Assembly: GCA_031548675.1 (NCBI GenBank)
Contig: JAVBQU010000206.1
Span: 1-10,694, forward strand
Source: JAVBQU01 sp031548675
Lineage (GTDB): Bacteria; Bacteroidota; Bacteroidia; Bacteroidales; P3
DNA length: 10,694 nt
Direction: 5' to 3'
Below are positions 1 to 7,361 of this stretch, one piece after another (within the stretch, counting starts at the first letter, position 1; every line of letters starts with the position of its first letter). A model generated the notes under the pieces. The model was not told the DNA's origin. It ran no database searches and saw only the letters and a list, made by a program, of their open reading frames with translations. Position numbers and translations under genes: made by a program.

Positions 1-14
1 AAAAATTTAACAGT

Positions 15-542
15 ATGGCAAAAAGAGTAGCAGTATTAGTGGTAAACCCTGTTAACGGGGCTGGTTTATTTCAGTATTTAGAAACATTTTTTGAAAACGG
101 TATTGCTTATAAAACATTTGCAATAGGCGAAACCAAAGATGTAAAAACCAATTCGGGCATCAGCATGCAAACAGATGATGTAGTATCCAACCTAAAAGGA
201 AAAGAAAACGAATACGATGCGCTTGTTTTTGCTTGCGGAGATGCAATTCCTAAGTTTAGCGAAAATGCCGGGAAATCATTCAATCAAGATATGCTGGCAG
301 TAATGAAAAATTTTGACGACCAAGGTAAAATTCTGATTGGACACTGCGGGGCTGCTTTATTATTCGATAGTATGGGAATCGGGAAAGGTAAAAAAGTAAG
401 CTTGCATCCTTATGTAAAATCTATGCTAAAGGGAAGCGTAGCAACAGATGAAGGTTTTGCTATCGATGGCAACCTTTATACTGCTCAAACAGAAAATACG
501 ATTCCGTTGCTTACACCCGAACTTTTAAAAGTATTGAAATAA
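15..542 (+). CDS. DJ-1/PfpI superfamily (class I glutamine amidotransferase-like) protein
   Basis: The 175-residue protein has no signal peptide and is probably cytoplasmic. Its core follows the DJ-1/PfpI fold: an N-terminal strand (RVAVLVVNP, residues 4-12), a central strand ending in LVFACGD (70-76), and a nucleophile elbow ILIGHCGAALLFDS with His110-Cys111. Family members include deglycase-like proteins, chaperones and amidotransferase-like enzymes, so the exact activity cannot be assigned. The usual Gly-Gly after the central strand is Cys74-Gly-Asp, and I see no obvious equivalent of the acidic residue that normally sits near the reactive cysteine (Asn14 lies in that region). It is therefore a divergent member, resembling the ES1/ElbB-like branch in length. 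The ATG at 15 fits the start of the first strand and has no Shine-Dalgarno sequence. An intrinsic terminator lies 71 bp downstream, so it is probably the last or only gene of its transcript. Superfamily assignment is firm; function is open. Confidence 0.85.
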   Translation: MAKRVAVLVVNPVNGAGLFQYLETFFENGIAYKTFAIGETKDVKTNSGISMQTDDVVSNLKGKENEYDALVFACGDAIPKFSENAGKSFNQDMLAVMKNFDDQGKILIGHCGAALLFDSMGIGKGKKVSLHPYVKSMLKGSVATDEGFAIDGNLYTAQTENTIPLLTPELLKVLK

Positions 543-613
543 AATACCTGTCACAAAAATTAAAAGGATTTATGTTATAAATCCATATTTTCGAAAACAA
601 TTAAGTACTTGTT

Positions 614-646
614 AAGTTGATATTTAAAACAAATATCAACTTTTTT
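614..646 (+). terminator. Intrinsic terminator after the DJ-1-like gene
   Basis: A perfect 12-bp inverted repeat, AAGTTGATATTT (614-625) and AAATATCAACTT (631-642), encloses a 5-nt loop (AAAAC). It runs into a T tract at 641-646. This is a classical Rho-independent terminator. It separates the DJ-1-like gene from the alpha-2-macroglobulin gene, which has its own promoter just downstream. Confidence 0.85.
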
Positions 647-677
647 ATTTATATAAATTTCATTTCCATTTTTTCCC

Positions 678-708
678 TTTGTCCTTTCAAATATTTTTCG
701 TGACTTTG
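678..708 (+). promoter_or_regulatory. Bacteroidota-type promoter for the alpha-2-macroglobulin gene
   Basis: TTTG at 678-681 and TGACTTTG at 701-708 are separated by 19 bp. The Bacteroidota primary-sigma consensus is TTTG, about 19-20 bp, then TAnnTTTG. Only the second base of the -7 element deviates (G for A). Transcription would start near 713-716, giving a leader of about 20 nt that is very T-rich and has no Shine-Dalgarno sequence. It lies between the upstream terminator and the ATG at 734. Confidence 0.6.
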
Positions 709-733
709 TACCCGCATTTTTTTAATTTTTATA

Positions 734-3700
734 ATGAGAAAATCCTATATTTCAAAAATCCTTATAATAGCATTGGTTTGTACGCTTTTATTTCCGGCAT
801 GTAACCGGAATAAAATGATTATTCCTCCTGCAAAATTTGCCAAATTTATTACTGCTTTTACTGGCGGACAGATTTCTATTGACGGAAAAATACGGATAGA
901 GCTGGCTCATGCCCTATCGAATGTAGAAATCAACAGCGAAGCCGACCCCAAGCTTTTCGACTTTTCGCCGTCAATTAAAGGAAAAGCCTATTGGGTAGGT
1001 AATAATGTAGTGGAATTTGTACCCGAAGCTGGCGAATTGGATAGAGGAAAAATTTACCATGCCGAATTTCAATTGGGAAAAGTAGCCAAAGTTTCGGAAG
1101 ACATGGAAAACTTTGAATTTTCGTTTCAGGTTGTCGAACAGAATTTTGCGATAGAAAACGAAATTTATACCAGCATGAGTTCGTCCGATAGCAAGCTGGG
1201 AAAAGTAGAAGGAAATATCCGCTTCAACGATAAAATTGATATTGAAAAGGTAAAAGCCATGCTTACCGCAGAGCTGCCCGGTGTGGGAACCCTGCCTGTA
1301 AAAGTATCTGCCACCGAAGAAGATAAAGTTTTTAGATATACCATAGAAAACATTCAACGCCAGTCGGAAGATAGAACCCTTATTATAAAAGCCAACGGAA
1401 AATCTATTCAGGTTGATAAAATTGCAGTTGATTCTACCCTGATTCCCGAAGCAGGTGTTTTTAAACTTCTTATGGCTCATTGTGTTACCTTACCCGAACC
1501 TTGTGTAGAATTGGTATTTTCTGATCCCTTGCAAACACAGCAGGATATAAAAAGCGCGGTAGATATTCTCAACATCGAAGATTATGTTTATCAAATAGAA
1601 AAAAACAAAGTGCGGATTTTCTTCGAGTTCCGCGACCGGAAAGATGTAACCCTGTCTATATTTTCCCATTTAAAAAATTCGGGAGGAAAAACCTTAGGCA
1701 AAGACCGTTCTATTACCGTAACTCTAGAGACCGCAAATCCCAAAGTAGAAATTCCTTATTCGGGAACTATTCTGCCCGACTCTAAAAATTTGGCTTTACC
1801 CTTTAAAACTATTAATCTGTGGGCTGTAGATTTGCAGATTATCCAAATCTATGAGAATAATGTTTTGCGGTTTATGCAGGATAACCCTTTGGATGGTTCC
1901 GACCAATTGAAACGCTCTGCCCGTCTGGTGTATAAGAAAACGCTGCGTTTGGATGGCGATGCTTCAAAGAATTTGAGTAAATGGAGTAATTTTTCTATCG
2001 ATTTATCCAAAATCATGAAACAAGAACCGGGAGCTATTTACCGTGTAAAACTCTCGTTTAAAAAAGAATATTCTCTTTACCGCTGCGATGGCAAAATACC
2101 CGAAAAACTAAATAATGAAGCTTTGGCAGCTCTTTCGCCCGAAGAAATTACAGAAGATGAAATGGCGGCATGGGATTATTCTTCTAACTATGAATATTAT
2201 GGTTACGATGAGTATGAGGGTTCAGAAGAATATAATTGGGAGGACAGGGAAGACCCATGTAAGGCAAGCTATTACATGAATTCCGAAAATACTAGCGCTT
2301 TCTGTAATGTTTATGGTTCGAATTTGGGCGTAATTGCCAAAGGCAATAGCGACAACAAACTTTGGGTAACTGTAAATAATATCTTAGATACCAAACCGGT
2401 AGATGGTGCTACACTGAAAGTTTATAACTATCAATTGCAAGTAGTAGGTACAGGCAAAACCGACAAAGACGGTTTTGCCGTAATTGAAACCAAAAACGGA
2501 AAACCTTTTATTCTTACCGCCGAACAAGGTAAAGACAAAGCTTACCTGCGTTTAGCCAATGGCGAAGAAAAATCTTTGAGCCGTTTCGATGTGAGCGGAA
2601 AAGAAATAAACCGCGGACTGAAAGGATTCTTATATGGCGAACGCGGTGTTTGGCGTCCGGGCGATACCATTTTCCTGAGTTTTATCTTGCAAAATAAAGA
2701 TAATAAAATCCCTGAAGGACATCCGGTTACCTTAGAAGTGTATAATCCCAAAGGACAATTTTATACTAAACAAACATTAACCAAAGGCTTAAACGGATTT
2801 TACTGTTACAAAATTAAAACCCGCTCCGACGACCCTACCGGTTTATGGAATGCTTATGTAAAAGTAGGAGGTTCTACTTTCCACAAATCGCTGCGGATAG
2901 AAACCATCAAACCCAACCGTTTAAAAATCAATTTAGAAATTCCTACAGATAAAATTGAAGCTTGGCAGCCCAATGTACAAGCCAAATTGCATGCCAATTG
3001 GCTTACGGGAGCTACAGCCCAAAATTTGAAAGCTACTGTAGAAATGACTTTATCAAGAGTTTATCAACCTTTCAAGGGTTATGAAAAATATACATTCAAC
3101 AGTCCCGGAACCAGTTTCTCTACCGAAATGACAGAGCTTTTCAACGGAAAATTAGATGCCTCCGGCGATGTAAAATTTACCATTAATGCTCCTGAATCGG
3201 AAAATGCTCCCGGACTACTCAAAGCCAATATTGTTACCCGCGTTTTCGAGCCGGGCGGCGATGCCAGTATTTCTACCCAATCCGTTCCTTTTTCTCCTTT
3301 CAAAAGCTATGTCGGTATTAATTTTAATACGAAAAATGATAATGAATTTCTGGAAACCGACAAAAATCTGACATTTGATGTGGTTACGCTTAATTCGGAC
3401 GGAAAGTCTGTAAATGTACAAGATTTAGAATACAAAATCTATAAATTAAGCTGGTCTTGGTGGTGGCAAAGCAATAACGAATCATTCGATTCGTATATTA
3501 ATGGAACTTCCGTAAAAGCAATAGGTTCAGGAAAACTGAATACTTCCGGAGGTAAAGCCAAAATTAATTTCAGGGTCGATTATCCCGATTGGGGACGGTA
3601 TTTGGTTTATGTAAAAAATACTGAAAGCGGTCATGCTGCCGGACGGATTATTTATGTAGATTGGCCCTCATGGCGTGGTCGTGCCATGAAAGACGACCCT

Positions 3701-6343
3701 TCGGGACTTACCATGCTTTCGTTTTCTACCGATAAACCTTCTTACGAAGTGGGTGAAACCGTAACGGTTATGATTCCGGCTTCGGCAGGCGGCAGGGCTT
3801 TGGTAGCCCTCGAAAACGGCTCTTCGGTACTTAAACGCGAATGGATTACCGTTGCCGATAAAGCCGATACCAAATATAGTTTTGTAGTTACCGAAGATAT
3901 GGCTCCGAATTTCTATATCCATATTAGTTTGCTGCAACCGCATGCCCAAACCATCAACAATTTACCAATTCGTATGTATGGGGTGGTTCCGGTAAGGGTA
4001 AGCAATAAAAACTCGGAACTTTTTCCGCAAATAAGCATGCCCGATGTGCTGCGTCCCGAAACCGGATTTACTGTAAAAGTAAATGAAAAGACAGGTCGTG
4101 CCATGACCTATACTTTAGCCATAGTGGATGAAGGTTTGCTGGACATTACCAATTTTAAAACACCTAACCCTTGGCCCGAATTTTATGCACGAGAAGCTCT
4201 CGGTATCAAAACATGGGATTTGTATGATTATGTAATTGGTGCTTTTGGTGGAAAATTTGCTCCACTTCTGGGTATCGGCGGTGATGAAGAGTTATCGCCT
4301 TCCAAAGCTAAAGCCAATCGTTTCAAACCTGTGGTAAGATTTTTAGGACCCTTCGCCATTAAAGCCGGAGAAACCGGTTCGCATAATATCAAACTGCCTC
4401 CCTATGTAGGTTCTGTGCGTGTGATGGTAGTTGCAGGACAAGATATAGCTTACGGAAAAACCGAAAAAACAGTGCCGGTACGCAGTCCGCTGATGCTTCT
4501 TTCTACGCTGCCCCGTGTAGTAAGTGTAGGAGAAGAAATTAAGCTTCCGGTAACGATTTTTGCAATGGAAGAAAGCGTAAAAGATGTAAGCGTAAAGGTA
4601 ACAACCAAAGGATTGTTAGATCCTACAGGCAGCAATCCTCAATCTATACAATTCAAAAAGACAGGCGACGGTATGCTTACATTCGGCTTGAAAGCGGGTT
4701 CTGTAACAGGTATAGAAACCGTAACCATTACGGCTACAGGCAACGGACATACTGCCTCTGAAACTATTGAAATAGAGGTTCGCAATCCAAATCCGGCAAT
4801 TACTTCGTTTACCAATAAATTTTTAGCGACACAACAGGAAGCCAATATTCCCTATAAATTGTTATCACAATCGGATGAGAATTGGGTAAAACTTGAGGTT
4901 TCGCGTATTCCGTCCGTCGATTTAAGCCGGCGTTTGGATTATCTGCAAAACTATTCACACTGCTGTACCGAACAGCTTACCTCAAGGGCATTCCCGCTGC
5001 TCTACATAGAGAACCTGAAAAGTATGCAGCCCAACGAATTGGAACAACTCAAATCAAGTGTCCGCGAAGCTATTAAAAACTTATATGGACGGCAATTAGC
5101 CAATGGCGGTTTTGCTTATTGGCCCGGACAAAATTATGTAAATGATTGGGTTACTTCTTATGCCGGACATTTTCTTTGCGAAGCCAAACAAAAAGGCTAC
5201 GAAGTGAATGCCGATGTTTTGAAAAAATGGCAGAAATACCAAGCCAAAGTTGCCAAAGACTGGCGCTACGGAAAAGACGAAAAATCTATCCGCTACAGCT
5301 ATAGCCAATCAGATTTGGAAGCAGCCTATCGTCTCTATACTTTAGCGTTGTCGGGAGCAGGAGAACAATCACTTATGAACCGGATGAAAGAAAATACAAC
5401 ACTTTCCATTCAAGCCAAATGGCGTTTAGCAGCGGCTTATACCTTAAGCGGAAATAAAAAAGTCGCGAATGAATTGATTTATAATGTAAGCAATGTTATT
5501 GATAATTATTCGGCAAACAACACCACTTTCGGTTCTTCTATCCGCGATAATGCTATGATTCTGGAAACCTATCTGCTACTGGATGATATACCCAAAGCTT
5601 TTATGCAAGCCAAAGTAGTATCGGATGGATTAAACAGGGAATACTATTTTAGTACGCAATCTTCGGCTTACGGCTTATTAGCCATGGGAAAATTGGCTCA
5701 AAAAATAAGCAAAGGCATGGTAGAGTTTGAATGGGAAGTAGACGGAAAACCACAAAAAGCCGTACAAACTGCAAGCGCACTTTACCAAATAGAAGTGCCT
5801 ACCAAAGCTCTGACGGGAAATATTAAGATAAAGAATAAAGGCAAAGGCGATTTGTTTGTTACGCTGACAACCAAAACTAAACCTGTTGTGGACGATTTAC
5901 CGGAACTGGCTAATAATCTCCGAATCAGCATAAGCTATACCGATTTAAAAGGGAAAGCCATCGATATTACCAAACTAACACAGGGTACTGATTTCCTGGC
6001 AAATGTAAGTATTACCAATACAAGCACCAATACCTATTTTGCCGACCTTGCCTTAACGCACATTATTCCGGCAGGATGGGAAATATTTAACCAGCGGATT
6101 TACGAAGAAACGATAGATGCAAGCGCGCCCAAAAACAACGGATATTTCACATATCAGGATATCCGCGACGATCGAGTGCTTACCTATTTCGATTTGAGTT
6201 CAAACAGAAAAACAACTTTTACCATACGCCTGCAAGCAGCCTATATAGGTAAATACATACTCCCTGCTATCCTTTGCGAAGGCATGTACGATACGCAGGC
6301 ACAGGCTCGTACAACCAGCCGCTGGGTAGAGGTAATGAAATAA
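734..6343 (+). CDS. Bacterial alpha-2-macroglobulin family lipoprotein with intact thioester
   Basis: The 1869-residue lipoprotein starts with a signal peptide and lipobox (LFPAC, lipidated Cys23), so it should be anchored in the envelope facing the periplasm. Macroglobulin (MG) domains fill the N-terminal half. A Tyr/Asp/Glu-rich segment (about 480-508) precedes Cys509 and Cys524. An MG2-type domain with RGVWRPGD (637-644) spans about 630-725. A bait-region-type domain covers about 995-1085. VDEGLLDIT (from 1131) and RFLGPFAIKAGETG (from 1202) mark the A2M domain. The thioester CTEQ is Cys1411-Gln1414 in the helical thioester domain, followed by a receptor-binding-like C-terminal domain. Known relatives (E. 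coli YfhM) are thought to trap proteases that enter a damaged periplasm: bait cleavage exposes the thioester, which binds the attacker covalently. Length is normal for Bacteroidota homologues. Cys1410 sits directly before the thioester Cys, where many homologues have Gly. The gene appears monocistronic, with its own promoter and terminator. The frequent partner pbpC is not in the window. Confidence 0.95.
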   Translation: MRKSYISKILIIALVCTLLFPACNRNKMIIPPAKFAKFITAFTGGQISIDGKIRIELAHALSNVEINSEADPKLFDFSPSIKGKAYWVGNNVVEFVPEAGELDRGKIYHAEFQLGKVAKVSEDMENFEFSFQVVEQNFAIENEIYTSMSSSDSKLGKVEGNIRFNDKIDIEKVKAMLTAELPGVGTLPVKVSATEEDKVFRYTIENIQRQSEDRTLIIKANGKSIQVDKIAVDSTLIPEAGVFKLLMAHCVTLPEPCVELVFSDPLQTQQDIKSAVDILNIEDYVYQIEKNKVRIFFEFRDRKDVTLSIFSHLKNSGGKTLGKDRSITVTLETANPKVEIPYSGTILPDSKNLALPFKTINLWAVDLQIIQIYENNVLRFMQDNPLDGSDQLKRSARLVYKKTLRLDGDASKNLSKWSNFSIDLSKIMKQEPGAIYRVKLSFKKEYSLYRCDGKIPEKLNNEALAALSPEEITEDEMAAWDYSSNYEYYGYDEYEGSEEYNWEDREDPCKASYYMNSENTSAFCNVYGSNLGVIAKGNSDNKLWVTVNNILDTKPVDGATLKVYNYQLQVVGTGKTDKDGFAVIETKNGKPFILTAEQGKDKAYLRLANGEEKSLSRFDVSGKEINRGLKGFLYGERGVWRPGDTIFLSFILQNKDNKIPEGHPVTLEVYNPKGQFYTKQTLTKGLNGFYCYKIKTRSDDPTGLWNAYVKVGGSTFHKSLRIETIKPNRLKINLEIPTDKIEAWQPNVQAKLHANWLTGATAQNLKATVEMTLSRVYQPFKGYEKYTFNSPGTSFSTEMTELFNGKLDASGDVKFTINAPESENAPGLLKANIVTRVFEPGGDASISTQSVPFSPFKSYVGINFNTKNDNEFLETDKNLTFDVVTLNSDGKSVNVQDLEYKIYKLSWSWWWQSNNESFDSYINGTSVKAIGSGKLNTSGGKAKINFRVDYPDWGRYLVYVKNTESGHAAGRIIYVDWPSWRGRAMKDDPSGLTMLSFSTDKPSYEVGETVTVMIPASAGGRALVALENGSSVLKREWITVADKADTKYSFVVTEDMAPNFYIHISLLQPHAQTINNLPIRMYGVVPVRVSNKNSELFPQISMPDVLRPETGFTVKVNEKTGRAMTYTLAIVDEGLLDITNFKTPNPWPEFYAREALGIKTWDLYDYVIGAFGGKFAPLLGIGGDEELSPSKAKANRFKPVVRFLGPFAIKAGETGSHNIKLPPYVGSVRVMVVAGQDIAYGKTEKTVPVRSPLMLLSTLPRVVSVGEEIKLPVTIFAMEESVKDVSVKVTTKGLLDPTGSNPQSIQFKKTGDGMLTFGLKAGSVTGIETVTITATGNGHTASETIEIEVRNPNPAITSFTNKFLATQQEANIPYKLLSQSDENWVKLEVSRIPSVDLSRRLDYLQNYSHCCTEQLTSRAFPLLYIENLKSMQPNELEQLKSSVREAIKNLYGRQLANGGFAYWPGQNYVNDWVTSYAGHFLCEAKQKGYEVNADVLKKWQKYQAKVAKDWRYGKDEKSIRYSYSQSDLEAAYRLYTLALSGAGEQSLMNRMKENTTLSIQAKWRLAAAYTLSGNKKVANELIYNVSNVIDNYSANNTTFGSSIRDNAMILETYLLLDDIPKAFMQAKVVSDGLNREYYFSTQSSAYGLLAMGKLAQKISKGMVEFEWEVDGKPQKAVQTASALYQIEVPTKALTGNIKIKNKGKGDLFVTLTTKTKPVVDDLPELANNLRISISYTDLKGKAIDITKLTQGTDFLANVSITNTSTNTYFADLALTHIIPAGWEIFNQRIYEETIDASAPKNNGYFTYQDIRDDRVLTYFDLSSNRKTTFTIRLQAAYIGKYILPAILCEGMYDTQAQARTTSRWVEVMK

Positions 6344-6370
6344 AAAGTTTGAAAGTAAAATAAGTGGTTA

Positions 6371-6411
6371 GAAGTTGAGCAGAAATTGTATTTCTGTTCA
6401 ACTTCTAATTT
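6371..6411 (+). terminator. Intrinsic terminator after the alpha-2-macroglobulin gene
   Basis: A 15-bp inverted repeat pairs GAAGTTGAGCAGAAA (6371-6385) with TTTCTGTTCAACTTC (6391-6405), with one G-U wobble and a TTGTA loop. It is followed by TAATTT. It begins 28 bp after the stop codon of the large gene. It also lies just past the 3' end of the minus-strand phosphatase remnant, so it may act in both directions. Confidence 0.75.
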
Positions 6412-6415
6412 ACAT

Positions 6416-6719
6416 TAAGCCAAATGGGGAGAAGTAAAGTCATGTATAAAATTGGAAGTACCATCCTGAGGATCAATAATCCAATTAAAGATTTCGCCTC
6501 TACAGCTTTCTGTATTTTCTTCGGCAATAATCCTATCTCCGCTAATAATAATGATAAACATTTGATAATCATGTATCCCACTGTTTTATCAACATAGATT
6601 ACATAATCATCTTCTCCTTTATTTTCAACCAAATCGGTAGTATGATTTTTATGCTCGGAGCTTATAAAAGTTCATGCTTCTTTGGCTATAGCAGATACTT
6701 CATTACAAAGTCTTTGCAT
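6416..6719 (-). pseudogene. Decayed inositol monophosphatase (SuhB/IMPase family) remnant
   Basis: Reading the minus strand from the ATG at 6719 gives QRLCNEVSAIAKEA, then a TGA at 6674-6672, then in the same frame NKGEDDYVIYVDK and MIIKCLSLL. The reading then jumps frame between about 6540 and 6555 to GDRIIAEENTES and NWIIDPQDGTSNFIH, ending at a TAA (6416-6418). This follows the order and spacing of the N-terminal third of IMPase/SuhB enzymes: the AxxAG helix, the NDfVt.VDK segment, the metal-binding EE of AEE, and the metal-binding D-P-x-D-G-T-x-N-F motif. The family gene is about 260-270 codons; only about 100 codons are recognisable. The stop replaces the conserved Gly of AKEAG. The metal motif lies 245 bases from the start, which is not a multiple of three, confirming a net indel. 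Three separate lesions (stop, frameshift, 3' truncation) indicate a dead gene. Family assignment is by motif recognition only. Confidence 0.82.
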
Positions 6720-6758
6720 GTCGGATTTTCTTTGAAATATATCATGCAAGGATAGGGG

Positions 6759-6797
6759 AAAATGAACTATACAATTGTAAATTTAAACGTTCATTTT
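6759..6797. repeat. Inverted repeat upstream of the phosphatase remnant
   Basis: A perfect 9-bp inverted repeat, AAAATGAAC (6759-6767) and GTTCATTTT (6789-6797), encloses a 21-nt loop that contains the palindrome TACAATTGTA (6770-6779). It lies 40 bp upstream of the remnant's old start codon, so it could be a leftover operator. It could also act as a weak plus-strand terminator because of the following T run. Neither use is demonstrated. Confidence 0.4.
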
Positions 6798-6854
6798 TTC
6801 TAAAATTCATATACTTTTTTCTCCGAAACCAGAAAAACGAGCGAAAAATCCACT

Positions 6855-6882
6855 TTTTTAGGATATATTTTATTCCTAAAAA
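6855..6882. repeat. AT-rich hairpin in the gene-free stretch
   Basis: TTTTTAGGA (6855-6863) and TCCTAAAAA (6874-6882) form a perfect 9-bp inverted repeat with a 10-nt loop. No intact gene abuts it on either strand, so its role is unknown. It may be a relic terminator. The rest of 6798-6892 shows no further structure that I can support. Confidence 0.4.
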
Positions 6883-6892
6883 CCTCCCGAAA

Positions 6893-6996
6893 AAATTTCG
6901 TTCCCATTTCGTTACATTTTTTACCTCTGTAATAAGTGTTATTTTCAGTAACTTACAAATATTTCGAAATTTCGTTACGACTTCGTTCCATTTTTT
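6893..6996. repeat. Two imperfect 30-bp direct repeats with doubled TTCGTT cores
   Basis: The copies lie at 6893-6922 and 6967-6996, exactly 74 bp apart, and agree at 26 of 30 positions. Each starts with AAATTTCGTT, has a second TTCGTT eleven bases after the first, and ends with CATTTTTT. The second copy ends within the TTTG of the promoter match at 6994-7025, so the pair is well placed as binding sites for a regulator. No known operator was recognised. Confidence 0.6.
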
Positions 6997-7025
6997 GTTA
7001 TTTTAATTCTTTTGAAATACCTTTG
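6994..7025 (+). promoter_or_regulatory. Bacteroidota-type promoter with a long leader to the lipoprotein gene
   Basis: TTTG (6994-6997), a 20-bp spacer and TACCTTTG (7018-7025) match the Bacteroidota consensus exactly in both boxes. Transcription should start near 7031. The next intact gene begins at 7362, so the transcript would carry a leader of about 330 nt. No closer consensus promoter is visible before 7362. The -33 box overlaps the end of the second 30-bp direct repeat. Confidence 0.5.
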
Positions 7026-7030
7026 TGAAA

Positions 7031-7361
7031 ATATTTCTTACTAAATTCAGTTTGAGATTGGGTAAGCGGAAAACCGGAGTAGTAAAAAGAATACAATACG
7101 TTTTTAATTATAAGAGCTTCGCTGGCTCTGCCTAATATAAAAAGCCTCTCTTGCAAGGCTGATAAATGCAAGAAAATAGTGTGCAAGCTATTAAAGATAA
7201 CAGGATTTATAAACTAAATTACAAGAAAGGCGTAACAAAATTACAACATTAGACTGTACTTACCAAAGTACACCGGACAAGGCTGCGATAGCAGGCTAAG
7301 CCGGAACAGCCTTAAGGCTGTAAATTTAAATTCATTAATAAAAAACTAAAATTAGATTCAA
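7031..7361 (+). promoter_or_regulatory. Structured 5' leader of the cysteine-rich lipoprotein gene
   Basis: This gene-free stretch contains several short inverted repeats. CTTGCA/TGCAAG pairs around 7150-7171. A perfect hairpin is TGTACTT/AAGTACA (7255-7272) with an ACCA loop. A perfect 16-bp palindrome, ACAGCCTTAAGGCTGT, lies at 7306-7321. The heptamer AAGGCTG occurs at 7155-7161, 7279-7285 and 7314-7320, and CAGCCTT (7307-7313) can pair with any of them. Mutually exclusive folds are therefore possible. No known riboswitch class was recognised. The final 40 bases before the ATG are A/T-rich and unpaired, as expected for a Bacteroidota start region. Confidence 0.35.

Noticed and set aside
971..1480. 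A 169-codon minus-strand frame within the alpha-2-macroglobulin gene.
   Set aside because: Phe/Tyr-rich shadow of a well-supported coding sequence; no motifs.
6416..6719. Programmed recoding (TGA readthrough and frameshift) of the phosphatase frame.
   Set aside because: The C-terminal two-thirds of the enzyme is missing as well, so recoding could not restore a functional product.
7025..7126. A short plus-strand frame of about 33 codons from GTG at 7025.
   Set aside because: It begins within the -7 box of the proposed promoter, so it could not be translated from that transcript, and its composition looks random.
6998..7186. A 62-codon minus-strand frame in the leader region.
   Set aside because: No family resemblance, no promoter or start context, and it overlaps the plus-strand promoter match and leader inverted repeats. 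Most likely a chance frame.
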